Assembly (NCBI GenBank): GCA_016934645.1
Contig: JAFGSL010000572.1
Span: 1 to 8,274 of the forward strand
DNA: 8,274 nucleotides
DNA from: Anaerolineae bacterium
GTDB lineage: Bacteria; Chloroflexota; Anaerolineae; B4-G1; SLSP01
Direction: 5' to 3'
Shown here: positions 1-6,778 of the stretch, piece after piece
Numbering within the stretch: the first letter of the stretch is position 1
How the letters are laid out: every line of letters starts with the position of its first letter
Program-made: the position numbers and the translations under genes
Notes under the pieces: generated by a model
The model's input: the letters and a program-made list of their open reading frames with translations, nothing else
Database searches by the model: none
Told to the model about the DNA's origin: nothing

Positions 1-287
1 GAAAGCTAAATAACTTTCCCATTGGCGGTGCTTTCTATACCCGCTTTCAGTTTGAATTGGGACAGTTATTTGGTACCTATTCCTAAGGTGATGAAGCATC
101 CGCGCCCACCTCCACAAGGTTTCAGTCTCATTCAAAATGAAAATGGTTCAGATGAGTTATAGTGCTACAAATAATTATAGCCCGGTTCTTTCTATTGTCT
201 AAAATGCATAGGTTGACGTCCCTGACAAGTCCATTATACTTGCGTTATCCCCCAGAGATAACATCAGAAGTCTGAAATGAGGCTGGT
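1..287. other. AT-rich leader region with a possible gene tail; no confident gene
   Basis: No confident gene is visible here. Two plus-strand frames are open from near the left edge. Frame 3 runs from base 3 to a TAA at 84-86 and would give a 27-residue C-terminal tail ending LFGTYS. Frame 1 is open from base 10 to a TAG at 160-162 and would give about 50 residues ending NENGSDEL, with a proline-rich stretch (HPRPPP). I recognise neither; one may be the end of a gene beginning outside the window. From about 163 to 287 there is only the promoter of the next gene. Base composition is clearly more AT-rich than in the genes to the right. Confidence 0.4.
213..240 (+). promoter_or_regulatory. Sigma70-type promoter of the beta-lactamase-like gene
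   Basis: A -35 box TTGACG (213-218) and a -10 box TATACT (235-240) are separated by 16 bases. Transcription would begin near 247, giving an untranslated leader of about 40 bases before the TTG start at 288. The boxes match the consensus at five of six positions each. It is predicted from sequence only. Confidence 0.55.
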
Positions 288-1739
288 TTGAGGCAAAAAC
301 GCTACAGAATTGCATGGCTGCTGTTCATCCTGCTGACCGTTCTTATACTCGGTAGCTCGTGGCTATACACCAACTGGAAATCGAGCCAGACGATGCTGCC
401 ACCAGGATTGATCATCAATGGGCTGCCGATGGGCGGGATGACCCGCGAGCAGGCTCTGGAGGCCATCGATCAGGCCTACACCAGACCGATCACAGTCTAC
501 TATGCCAGCAAACTCACTCCACTTTTGTTGCCGGAGATGGTGGAGCTATCGGTCGATCTGGAAACGACCACCCAAAACCTAGACGTGGCCCTCGGTACGC
601 GCGGTAGCGTCCAGGGATTCATCATTTACCTGGCAGACCGGTTGTTGCAGCGCAATCCAGAAACCCAAGAAGTCACCGCTGTGGTGAACTACTCTCGCGA
701 GCGCGTCGATGCGTTCCTGGCGCGGACAGCCCAGAAGTACGACCAACCGCCGCAAAAGCCTGTACTGCTGTCGGAAGCAGGAACATTCCGCCCGCCGCAA
801 GACGGAACGACATTGGATGTCGACGCCTCGCTGCCGCTGCTGATCAAAGCTATCCTCGCCGCCGCGCCACAAGATCGCGAGGCCCACCTGGTTGTCGACA
901 TCGAACCCGCGCCGGAAGCGTCCAGCGACATCCTGCGTGAGGCGCTCAACGCCGCGCTAGCCGACTTCACAGGTATCGCGGGTATCTTCGCCAAAGACTT
1001 GCGCCGGGGACGGGAATTCTGCTACAACTGTGACGTCGCCTTTTCGGGCGTGGGCACGCTGAAGATCGCGGTCGCGCTGGGGACTTACGCCACCCTCGAC
1101 GCAGCGCCCAACACCGAGATGGCGAGCCAGCTCAACACGCTGTTCGCCGAAAGCGACAACACCGTCGCCAACCTACTCCTCTCCCACATCGGCAGTGGAG
1201 ACCCTTACAGCGGAGCGCTGCACGTGACCGATATGCTATGGAGCCTGGGACTACAAAACACGTTCATCGCTGTGCCCTACGACGTCCCGGAGACGACCAT
1301 CCCGCCAGAAATCGCCGATCTGGTGGTCTCTCGCACCGCCCTTAACGCAGACCCCGATCCAGCTAAGCAAACCACCCCTATGGATATGGGGTTGCTGATG
1401 GAAGGGCTGTATTATGGCACACAGGACGGTGGATTCCTGCGCGCGGTCTATCCGCAGAAGATCACAGCGGCAGAATGTCAGGACATCCTCACAGGGCTGA
1501 TACAATACGCGCCCAATCCGCTGCTAGCGGCGGGGATGCCTGTCGGGACACGCGTGGCGCACAAGCATGGCTGGTCCGGCGCAACACACGCCGACGTCGC
1601 CCTGGTCTACGGACCGCAGGCTGATTTCGTGCTCGCGGTCTACCTGTACCAGACGGCGTGGTTGGTCTGGGATGAGAGTACACCAACGTTTGCTACGATC
1701 GGGCAGTTGGTCTACCGCTTCTACAACGGGGACGAATGA
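288..1739 (+). CDS. Membrane-anchored VanW-type PG-binding / beta-lactamase-like protein lacking the catalytic Ser
   Basis: The 483-residue protein has a basic N-terminus and one membrane segment (about residues 9-27), so the rest should lie outside the membrane. Residues about 37-95 (PPGLIINGLPMGGMT...) resemble the putative peptidoglycan-binding segment of VanW/YoaR-type proteins. Residues about 225-483 resemble the serine beta-lactamase-like fold (Beta-lactamase2 type): an SDN motif at 289-291 and a KHG triad at 426-428, followed by W429 and the usual HADVALVYGP strand. At the SxxK position the protein reads G256-T-L-K259, so the nucleophilic serine is glycine. I see no clear ExxLN omega-loop motif. 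True beta-lactamase activity is therefore unlikely; a structural or peptidoglycan-sensing role is an inference. The start is TTG, with GAGG at 279-282 five bases upstream; a stop lies just upstream in frame (273-275). The gene converges on the lipoprotein gene, leaving 35 bases between stops. Confidence 0.88.
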   Translation: MRQKRYRIAWLLFILLTVLILGSSWLYTNWKSSQTMLPPGLIINGLPMGGMTREQALEAIDQAYTRPITVYYASKLTPLLLPEMVELSVDLETTTQNLDVALGTRGSVQGFIIYLADRLLQRNPETQEVTAVVNYSRERVDAFLARTAQKYDQPPQKPVLLSEAGTFRPPQDGTTLDVDASLPLLIKAILAAAPQDREAHLVVDIEPAPEASSDILREALNAALADFTGIAGIFAKDLRRGREFCYNCDVAFSGVGTLKIAVALGTYATLDAAPNTEMASQLNTLFAESDNTVANLLLSHIGSGDPYSGALHVTDMLWSLGLQNTFIAVPYDVPETTIPPEIADLVVSRTALNADPDPAKQTTPMDMGLLMEGLYYGTQDGGFLRAVYPQKITAAECQDILTGLIQYAPNPLLAAGMPVGTRVAHKHGWSGATHADVALVYGPQADFVLAVYLYQTAWLVWDESTPTFATIGQLVYRFYNGDE

Positions 1740-1774
1740 GGGAATTGAAAATTTCCGGATTTCAGATTGGGAGA

Positions 1775-2608
1775 TTATTGAAGGACAGGGACAAAACTGT
1801 GGGTGGCGACGATGGTTTGGCCGTCGGGGGTGAGGGCCCACTGGATAAAGGCCCGTGCCATCTCTTGCGGCTCGCCCATCGTCACTAAAAAAAGCTCGCG
1901 CGAGAGGGGATAGAGTCCGGCGGCGATGGTTTCCGGCGAGGGCGGCACGCCCTCTATCGCCAGCGCGCGCACCTGCCCATCCAGCCAGGCCGTCGACAGG
2001 TACCCCACCGCGAGGGATTCCTGGCTTACAGAGTCGTGCGCGGCCAAGCTGGTGGGAGCCAGCAGCGCCGTCAAGGTCACGCGAGTATCGTGCATCACGT
2101 GCGCCTGGAAGAAATCGAAATCCCCAGACGCCTCCTCGCGGCTGATGATCTGCGGCGGTCCCGGCAGACCCTCCCACGACGCCCAATCCTCCACGCGCCC
2201 ACCGAAAAGCAGCCGTAGTTGTTCCATCGTCACGCCTGGAAGCCCGTTTTGCGGATTGACGATCACCGCCAACCCATCCCGCGCAAAGGTGGCGCGCCAT
2301 GTATTTTCCGGCGCGGTCGCGGGCAGCCAAGTGAGAGCGGCGATGCCGGCGTCACCGTTGGTGAGCGCGTGCAGCGCCAATTCATCCGCACGCTCGACGA
2401 CGACGATCTGCGCCGCCGGTTCCTCGTGCTGATAAGCGGAAGCCAATGCCATCAACAACGGCGCGAGACTTTCCGGGCATACGATCTGGACGATCTGTGG
2501 GGTGACCGTCACCGGCTGTGCGGTCGGCGTGGGGATCAAGGCAACGGGCGCGGCGCACGCAACCAGCACGCTGGTCAAGGCCAGCAACCCAGCGGGCCAA
2601 CGTCTCAC
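1775..2608 (-). CDS. PstS-like solute-binding lipoprotein
   Basis: With the GTG start at 2608 this is a 277-residue exported lipoprotein. The start MRRWPAGLLALTSVLVAC is a classical type II signal peptide with lipobox LVAC and acylated cysteine at residue 18, followed by a Pro/Thr-rich linker. The mature part resembles the phosphate-binding-protein family (PBP_like_2/PstS): FGGRVEDW at about 135-142 corresponds to the usual IFxGxxxxW, SREEASGDFDFF at about 156-167 to the SRxxxSGT ligand loop (here SGD), and YPLSRELFLV at about 233-242 to YPLxRxLY. It should bind an anion such as phosphate at the outer membrane face; the ligand is an inference. No permease or ATPase gene is nearby. A longer frame from ATG 2668 would run 64 bases into uppP and bury the signal peptide, so GTG 2608, with GGAG seven bases upstream, is preferred. 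Confidence 0.85.
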   Translation of the reverse strand: MRRWPAGLLALTSVLVACAAPVALIPTPTAQPVTVTPQIVQIVCPESLAPLLMALASAYQHEEPAAQIVVVERADELALHALTNGDAGIAALTWLPATAPENTWRATFARDGLAVIVNPQNGLPGVTMEQLRLLFGGRVEDWASWEGLPGPPQIISREEASGDFDFFQAHVMHDTRVTLTALLAPTSLAAHDSVSQESLAVGYLSTAWLDGQVRALAIEGVPPSPETIAAGLYPLSRELFLVTMGEPQEMARAFIQWALTPDGQTIVATHSFVPVLQ

Positions 2609-2619
2609 GCAAGCACTCC
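2605..2619 (-). promoter_or_regulatory. GTGA stop/start overlap and RBS coupling uppP to the lipoprotein gene
   Basis: On the minus strand GGAG (2619-2616) stands seven bases before GTG (2608-2606), and the uppP stop TGA (2607-2605) overlaps that GTG to give GTGA. This arrangement fixes the start of the lipoprotein and suggests translational coupling, with ribosomes finishing uppP re-initiating on the next gene. Confidence 0.7.
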
Positions 2620-3411
2620 GGCCAACACCAGCCCACCGAACGTCGCGCAGTAGAGGGCAAAGGGCCACAAACTACGCCGCCGCACCAACATCAGCAGGCC
2701 AGCAATGGCCAGGTAACCGGTGATGCCGGCAGCGACAAAGCCTGCGCCGAAGATTTGGAGCTGAACCACGCCCATACCGGCGCGCAGCACTTTGTATACC
2801 TGGTACAGACCGCCACCGAGCACAATCGGCACAGCGAGCAAGAAGCTGAAACGCGTTGCATCCTCACGACGGTAACCGAGCAACAGCCCGGCAGCAATAG
2901 TCGAGCCCGAACGGCTAAGGCCGGGCACAATCGCCAATGCCTGCGCCAGGCCGATCCATAAAGCGTGCCACCAGGACATCGCTGTGATGGGCAATTCGCG
3001 CTTGGCAAGATACTCCGAAAGCAGCAACAACGCCGCCGTCACGAGCAAAAAACCGGCAGCGGCTTTGGGCATCCCAAAAAGCTGCTCGAAAAAATCCTGC
3101 AACAGCACACCGAGAACCCCACCGGGGATAGTTGCCACGACGAGGGCCCAGGCCAGGCGCGCATTTGGGTCATCCAACTGCCGTGTGTGCAGACTCTTCA
3201 AAGCCGCGCGTGCCAAGCGCCACAGGTCGCTCCAGAAGTAGATGAGAATCGCTACCAGCGTTCCCAGATGCAGGATCGTATCCAGGGCCAAACCGGGATC
3301 GGGCCACCCCAACAGATGCGGGACAATCACCAGATGTCCCGAACTGCTCACCGGTAAGAACTCCGTCGCGCCTTGCAGGATGCCCAAGAGTATCGCTTGC
3401 CACAGTGTCAC
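2605..3411 (-). CDS. uppP: Undecaprenyl-diphosphatase UppP (BacA)
   Basis: This integral membrane enzyme dephosphorylates undecaprenyl diphosphate to the monophosphate, recycling the lipid carrier for peptidoglycan and other envelope polymers; the family also confers bacitracin tolerance. The 268-residue length is normal. Both signature regions are intact: QGATEFLPVSSSGH near the N-terminus (Q13xxxE17, S22-S24, H26) and PGLSRSGST at 163-171, with the catalytic arginine at 167. Several hydrophobic segments fill the rest (for example 47-60, 87-104, 118-132, 191-203, 222-243, 250-267). The start is GTG at 3411 with a full GGAGGT six bases upstream. It is the first gene of an operon with the PstS-like lipoprotein, whose start overlaps its stop codon. 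The combination suggests an envelope or phosphate theme, but the link is inferred. Confidence 0.96.
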   Translation of the reverse strand: MTLWQAILLGILQGATEFLPVSSSGHLVIVPHLLGWPDPGLALDTILHLGTLVAILIYFWSDLWRLARAALKSLHTRQLDDPNARLAWALVVATIPGGVLGVLLQDFFEQLFGMPKAAAGFLLVTAALLLLSEYLAKRELPITAMSWWHALWIGLAQALAIVPGLSRSGSTIAAGLLLGYRREDATRFSFLLAVPIVLGGGLYQVYKVLRAGMGVVQLQIFGAGFVAAGITGYLAIAGLLMLVRRRSLWPFALYCATFGGLVLAGVLA

Positions 3412-3417
3412 GCGTCC

Positions 3418-3439
3418 ACCTCCAATCGTAGATGGAGGT
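3418..3439 (-). promoter_or_regulatory. Inverted repeat containing the uppP Shine-Dalgarno
   Basis: ACCTCCA at 3418-3424 and TGGAGGT at 3433-3439 are perfect inverted repeats of 7 bp around an 8-base loop. On the minus strand the gene-proximal arm carries the uppP ribosome-binding site GGAGGT (3423-3418), so a transcript starting upstream of 3439 could hide it in a hairpin. A transcript from the predicted promoter might start inside the distal arm and escape this. The inverted repeat is seen directly; a regulatory role is inference. Confidence 0.45.
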
Positions 3440-3440
3440 T

Positions 3441-3468
3441 ATCATAGCAGCATCGAGCAAAACGGCAA
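3441..3468 (-). promoter_or_regulatory. Predicted sigma70-type promoter of uppP
   Basis: On the minus strand TTGCCG (3468-3463) and TATGAT (3446-3441) are spaced by 16 bases, pointing to a start near 3433-3435 and a leader of only about 20-25 bases before the GTG at 3411. The -10 box is good and the -35 box moderate. Confidence 0.45.
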
Positions 3469-3474
3469 GAATCA

Positions 3475-3630
3475 GAAGCGCCAGGGCTATCACATTTGGC
3501 TGAAAGAATGCTCCAGCCCCCGTCCTCGGGGGCGGCTTCGCAAGAATGCCGGTTTTGCAGCCTGATTTTGCCAGAAACGCCCCGGGGACGGGGCTTCGAG
3601 CGTTAAATGCGATAGCCCTACCTGAAGCGC
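3475..3630. repeat. MITE-like or REP-like inverted-repeat element
   Basis: AGGGCTATCACATTTGGC (3483-3500) recurs inverted at 3619-3602 as AGGGCTATCGCATTTAAC, 15 of 18 positions identical. Inside each end is a GC-rich hairpin: GCCCCCG-TCCT-CGGGGGC (3516-3533) and GCCCCG-GGGA-CGGGGC (3579-3594). Read inward, the two halves resemble one another with a gap, as if one unit had been duplicated head to head. GAAGCGC flanks the element on both sides (3475-3481 and 3624-3630), a possible 7-bp target duplication. It has no coding capacity. It fills most of the space between the divergent uppP and tRNA promoters. This fits a non-autonomous mobile element or a REP pair; whether copies exist elsewhere cannot be judged from this window. 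Confidence 0.55.
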
Positions 3631-3658
3631 TTGTCAAAAGCATGATCTGCGGTATAAT
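3631..3658 (+). promoter_or_regulatory. Promoter of tRNA-Pro
   Basis: TTGTCA (3631-3636) and a perfect TATAAT (3653-3658) are separated by 16 bases. Transcription would begin near 3665, just before the tRNA 5' end at 3669. The -35 box begins immediately after the right direct repeat flanking the inverted-repeat element. Confidence 0.7.
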
Positions 3659-3668
3659 CTCCAGCGTT

Positions 3669-3742
3669 CGGGGCATAGCGCAGCTTGGTAGCGCGCACGG
3701 TTCGGGTCCGTGAGGTCTGCGGTTCAAATCCGCATGCCCCGA
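3669..3742 (+). tRNA. tRNA-Pro, anticodon CGG
   Basis: A complete 74-base cloverleaf reads Pro codon CCG. The acceptor stem is CGGGGCA (3669-3675) with TGCCCCG (3735-3741) and discriminator A at 3742. The D stem is GCGC (3678-3681) with GCGC (3691-3694) around AGCTTGGTA. The anticodon stem CACGG/CCGTG (3696-3700, 3708-3712) encloses the loop TTCGGGT, placing the anticodon CGG at 3703-3705. The variable loop is AGGTC, and the T arm is TGCGG-TTCAAAT-CCGCA (3718-3734). CCA is not encoded and must be added enzymatically. The gene has its own promoter and terminator, so it is a single-gene unit. Confidence 0.97.
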
Positions 3743-3761
3743 CTCTTGAATAGACACCACA

Positions 3762-3794
3762 CGGCGCGCCATGAGATGGCGCGCCGGTTTTGTT
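3762..3794 (+). terminator. Rho-independent terminator of tRNA-Pro
   Basis: CGGCGCGCCA (3762-3771) and TGGCGCGCCG (3777-3786) form a perfect 10-bp GC-rich stem with a TGAGA loop. A T-rich run TTTTGTT (3788-3794) follows on the plus strand. On the minus strand no T run follows the hairpin, so it should act mainly on plus-strand transcripts, about 20 bases after the tRNA. Confidence 0.9.
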
Positions 3795-3822
3795 AAGCAT
3801 TGTGATTACGATCGCGACTCAG

Positions 3823-6549
3823 TCACAGTTCTCTAGAACTCCCACCCTGGCGTAATTTCTTCCCTTCACCTATTGCTAATACAACCAACAGCGCGAGCGC
3901 GGCCAGAAGGCCACCTGACACATTACGGGTTGCGACAAACCCACGCACCGTCGCCACCGTCGGCGAGAAGGTCCAGCTATAATCCTCAACCTCGCCATCG
4001 CCACCAAAACCATCGAAGGTCTCGGTCGCGCTGGGCGAGAGGAGTGGCTCAGTGGCGTAGAAGCGGAAGCGGGCGTTGACGTTCTGACCAGTGACGTACC
4101 CTTCGGCGGCGGGAATGGTGACAGAGAGGTCAATCACGCCAGCGCTGGCGATCGTGTAGGCAATTTCCTGCTCCGTATCCTGGAACATACCATCATTGTT
4201 CCAGTCAAACCAGGCGGCGAGGAAACCGTCACTATGCGCATCGATCTGGAGTCGAATTTCCGCGCCTGGCGTCCATTGCGTAGCCATGCTGCGGATGACA
4301 CCGTCGGCGATCCCCCAGACCGGACCGAGATAGGTTTCACCATCGCCACTATGCCAGGCGATCCCGTAACCGCCGTTCAGCGTACTGTAGTTATAGCTGC
4401 TGCCACCGGCAGCGACGAAGGAGGCGGTCGCCGACCAGTCGCTCTGAGTGCAGGTGTTGGTGGCGTATACGCGCCAGTAATAGATCGTCTCAGGGCTGAA
4501 CGCGCTGGCCGGGGTATAGCTGAGAGTGCTTAGCCCTGTGGCAGAAGCCACAATGTCGCTGAAGCCGGGGTCCGTGGCTACCTGGATTGAGTAACCGTCT
4601 GCACCGCTCACGCCCGCCCAGGTGAAGGTGGGTAGCGTTGCCGCATCGGTGACCCCATCAGCCGGGGCAATCAACGCTGGTGCTGCGAGTGTTCCCGCGA
4701 CGATATCGAGTTGGACCGTGTCGGTATGTACAGTTGGACCGCCGGTCCCCACCACATCAATGGCGTAACTGCCTGGAGCGGCCGCAGCGGTGTCGACAGT
4801 GAGGATAGCTTCATCCGGCAAAATGGCAGGGTTGGGATTGAAGCTAGGACTGGCACCACCTGGGACGCCTACCACACTCAACGCGACCGGTCCGGCATAG
4901 CCGGTGGTCGAGTCCAGGGTCACCGTATAGACAGCGTCAGCCGGTGCACAGACGCTCAAGGAAGCAGGATTGGCATCGATTGAGAAATCGGGCGTCGTCG
5001 GGGATTCGACGCTTAACTGGTAACTGCGAGCCGTACAAGAGGTGGGGTTGTCGGCCGTTTGGGACTGGTTGGTGAGGACAGCTACCACGCTGTTGCAATC
5101 TGGCGGGTCGAAGTATGTGAGGGTGCTCGAGCTGCCACTGCCCACCACAGCCGGCAGGGGAAAGACATACAAAGCCGAACCGGTATCGCACACCACACTG
5201 GCCCGCAGTTGGCCGCCCTCTGAGGTGTTTTGCAGGGTGACATCGTATGGCCCGCTGGTGGGAAGACTGACCCAGTTGAGGGCATAGTTATCGGCCAGAC
5301 TGCCGGCATAGCTACCGCCAATTGCGCCGGCCGAGCCATGGACAGAGGTAGGGCCTCTAGCGGCGACGTAATCCGGGCCTTCTTCCAAGCAATACGGATA
5401 GACGTAGCCGCCCCCGCAGGCCTTGTTGAACTTGACCGCCACTGCGTAGGCGTGATAGGCATCCGCCAACGTGGTACCCCGGTTATTCAAGGCTGCGTTG
5501 AGGGCTGCCAGGTTGCTGTAGGTGTTTTTGCTGGTCTCTTCCCAGAAATCCTGCATGACCTGCTCGCTGCCGCCTGCTATGCCGGAGCCATAGCGTTCGA
5601 CCATACCCCGGAACGTGATCCAGTAGGGGTAAGGAGAAGAGGAAGAAGGATACTGCCCCATGCACGAAGCAAAATCCGGCCACAAGTAATTGTAGTTGTC
5701 GTTGGAATAGTCATAGACCTCATCTTCCATCCAGGTGGTGCCACCCTCTACAAGGGCAATGTCAGGAGTGTTGGCACCATTGAGTGCGCCGTAGCCGTAC
5801 TGGATCGAGTGATTGAACTCGTGGGCGGTGGTAGCGTCGAGGCCAGCCTGGCCACCAAGGCCACTGTAGTCCTCGTTAAGGACCATGCACGTCGCATACG
5901 CATCGATGTCGTTCCAGATCGTGTTGGGATTATCGCCGACCAGACCGGCGTGATCACCACTGCTAGAGACGAAGCCGTATAAACTGGGGCTCAGGTTAGC
6001 AATGAGCACGTTGTACAGGTTACCGGGTGGGGGATTGCTGGCGAGTACCGGTGGCGCCGCCCAGCCAAAGCCATCGACTTCAGTTGTCCAGGTCGTTTCA
6101 AGCGAGTCGATGTAATCGACCAGGTCTAATCCGCCCCCGACCGAGTTGTATTCGATGTAAAAGTGAGTTGAGCTGGTATTGTTAGGTACATTGAAGTTGT
6201 TACTGCACCGGGTTGCCAGCAAAGCGTTTTCTATGGCTGTGCGCGTGGAGCCAGGTGCCATAGTCTTCACAGCCTCTTGCACGGTGCGCAGCGGCTGCGT
6301 ACCGTGCCACGGCACATCGCTGCGATACCGCTCCGGCAACTTCGTGTAATCGCCCAGGGCGTAGGCCAGGTAGAGATAGGCCGTGTCCTGGTCGATCTCG
6401 CCGACGGCCCGCGCGGCCTCGATCAATTCAGGCGTAGATAATGCCTTAGACGACGCAGTCTGCGCGGCCCACAGCGCCGTAGGTTGAGGTGCGACACCCA
6501 AGAGTAGAACGACGACGATAGCCAGACTCCAAAGACGTACGTGTTTCAT
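3823..6549 (-). CDS. Secreted multi-domain zinc metalloprotease with GEVED domain and C-terminal membrane anchor
   Basis: The 908-residue protein starts with a Sec signal peptide (about 1-28, hydrophobic core 7-20, probable cut after LWA). A probable propeptide (about 30-118) precedes the catalytic region. H243-EFN-H247 within TTAHEFNHSIQYG is a zincin motif, and EGGTTWMEDEV follows with E268 or E275 as the likely third ligand; this resembles MXAN_6640-type putative metalloproteases. Next come a beta-sandwich-like region (411-518), an Ig-like domain (about 519-617), a fibronectin-III-like domain (about 622-713) and a GEVED domain (about 718-862), with FDWNNDGMFQDTE as a Ca-binding-type loop and GEVEDY at 852-857. 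The tail has one hydrophobic segment (about 878-893) then KKLR, suggesting anchoring with the protease outside. The start is ATG at 6549 with AGGAGG four bases upstream. Substrate is unknown; activity is inferred from the motif. Confidence 0.85.
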   Translation of the reverse strand: MKHVRLWSLAIVVVLLLGVAPQPTALWAAQTASSKALSTPELIEAARAVGEIDQDTAYLYLAYALGDYTKLPERYRSDVPWHGTQPLRTVQEAVKTMAPGSTRTAIENALLATRCSNNFNVPNNTSSTHFYIEYNSVGGGLDLVDYIDSLETTWTTEVDGFGWAAPPVLASNPPPGNLYNVLIANLSPSLYGFVSSSGDHAGLVGDNPNTIWNDIDAYATCMVLNEDYSGLGGQAGLDATTAHEFNHSIQYGYGALNGANTPDIALVEGGTTWMEDEVYDYSNDNYNYLWPDFASCMGQYPSSSSPYPYWITFRGMVERYGSGIAGGSEQVMQDFWEETSKNTYSNLAALNAALNNRGTTLADAYHAYAVAVKFNKACGGGYVYPYCLEEGPDYVAARGPTSVHGSAGAIGGSYAGSLADNYALNWVSLPTSGPYDVTLQNTSEGGQLRASVVCDTGSALYVFPLPAVVGSGSSSTLTYFDPPDCNSVVAVLTNQSQTADNPTSCTARSYQLSVESPTTPDFSIDANPASLSVCAPADAVYTVTLDSTTGYAGPVALSVVGVPGGASPSFNPNPAILPDEAILTVDTAAAAPGSYAIDVVGTGGPTVHTDTVQLDIVAGTLAAPALIAPADGVTDAATLPTFTWAGVSGADGYSIQVATDPGFSDIVASATGLSTLSYTPASAFSPETIYYWRVYATNTCTQSDWSATASFVAAGGSSYNYSTLNGGYGIAWHSGDGETYLGPVWGIADGVIRSMATQWTPGAEIRLQIDAHSDGFLAAWFDWNNDGMFQDTEQEIAYTIASAGVIDLSVTIPAAEGYVTGQNVNARFRFYATEPLLSPSATETFDGFGGDGEVEDYSWTFSPTVATVRGFVATRNVSGGLLAALALLVVLAIGEGKKLRQGGSSREL

Positions 6550-6562
6550 TTTTCCTCCTATC

Positions 6563-6775
6563 CTATTTCCGTTTCAATCTTTTAGTTCCGATCTTGATTT
6601 CGAGTTCTTTGCCCTTCTTGCGGGGATCGGGCGTGCCTAATACCGCTTCCAGCAGTTCGGCGTCCAGCACGATCTCGTCCAGGTCGTCATAGATGGCCTC
6701 GACGTGAACGTGCTGGTGGATGAGATCAACGGTCTTCGCGCCCAGAGCATGCCAGATGAGCTTGCCCGATGTCTT
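6563..6775 (-). pseudogene. Fragment resembling the C-terminal part of type I restriction subunit HsdR
   Basis: Seventy open codons end at TAG (6565-6563). The peptide contains GAKTVDLIHQHVHVEAIYDD, then LDAELLEAVLGTPDP, then KKGKELEIKI. This pattern, from memory, matches the C-terminal helical region of type I restriction R subunits or related helicase proteins. It has no start codon, begins right after an in-frame TGA (6778-6776), and lacks the helicase and nuclease parts, so it is a remnant. No hsdM or hsdS sequence is visible. It lies in the same reading frame as the preceding DUF7619/GATase-like frame, separated by TGATGA. The metalloprotease start lies 13 bases downstream, so that gene's promoter must be inside or upstream of this remnant. 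The family assignment was not checked by search. Confidence 0.5.
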
Positions 6776-6778
6776 TCA

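Noticed and set aside
233..238. TATAAT on the minus strand near the left promoter
   Set aside because: No -35-like box lies at suitable spacing and no minus-strand gene follows; it is the complement of the plus-strand -10 region.
1740..1774. GGAATTGAAAATTTCC as a terminator between the convergent genes
   Set aside because: Only four base pairs form and no T run follows on either strand.
1524..2330. A 268-codon minus-strand open frame across the convergent gene ends
   Set aside because: It overlaps two genes with clear domain homology in other frames and gives an Arg/Gly/Ala-rich translation typical of a shadow frame.
2609..2668. ATG at 2668 as start of the PstS-like lipoprotein
   Set aside because: It would overlap uppP by 64 bases and place the signal peptide 20 residues inside; GTG 2608 with its own ribosome-binding site gives a textbook lipoprotein signal.
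3669..3742. tRNA-Pro as an attachment site of an integrated element
   Set aside because: No integrase and no repeated tRNA 3' end are visible on either side.
3170..3772. A 200-codon minus-strand frame crossing the tRNA
   Set aside because: It runs antisense through the complete tRNA-Pro and its terminator and overlaps uppP in a different frame.
3827..3840. AGTTCT-CT-AGAACT palindrome at the end of the metalloprotease gene
   Set aside because: It is short, lies within the last codons, and has no T run or partner site, so there is no support for a terminator or operator.
5230..5982. A 250-codon plus-strand open frame opposite the metalloprotease
   Set aside because: It lies entirely antisense to the HEFNH-bearing coding region, and its translation shows no recognisable domain.
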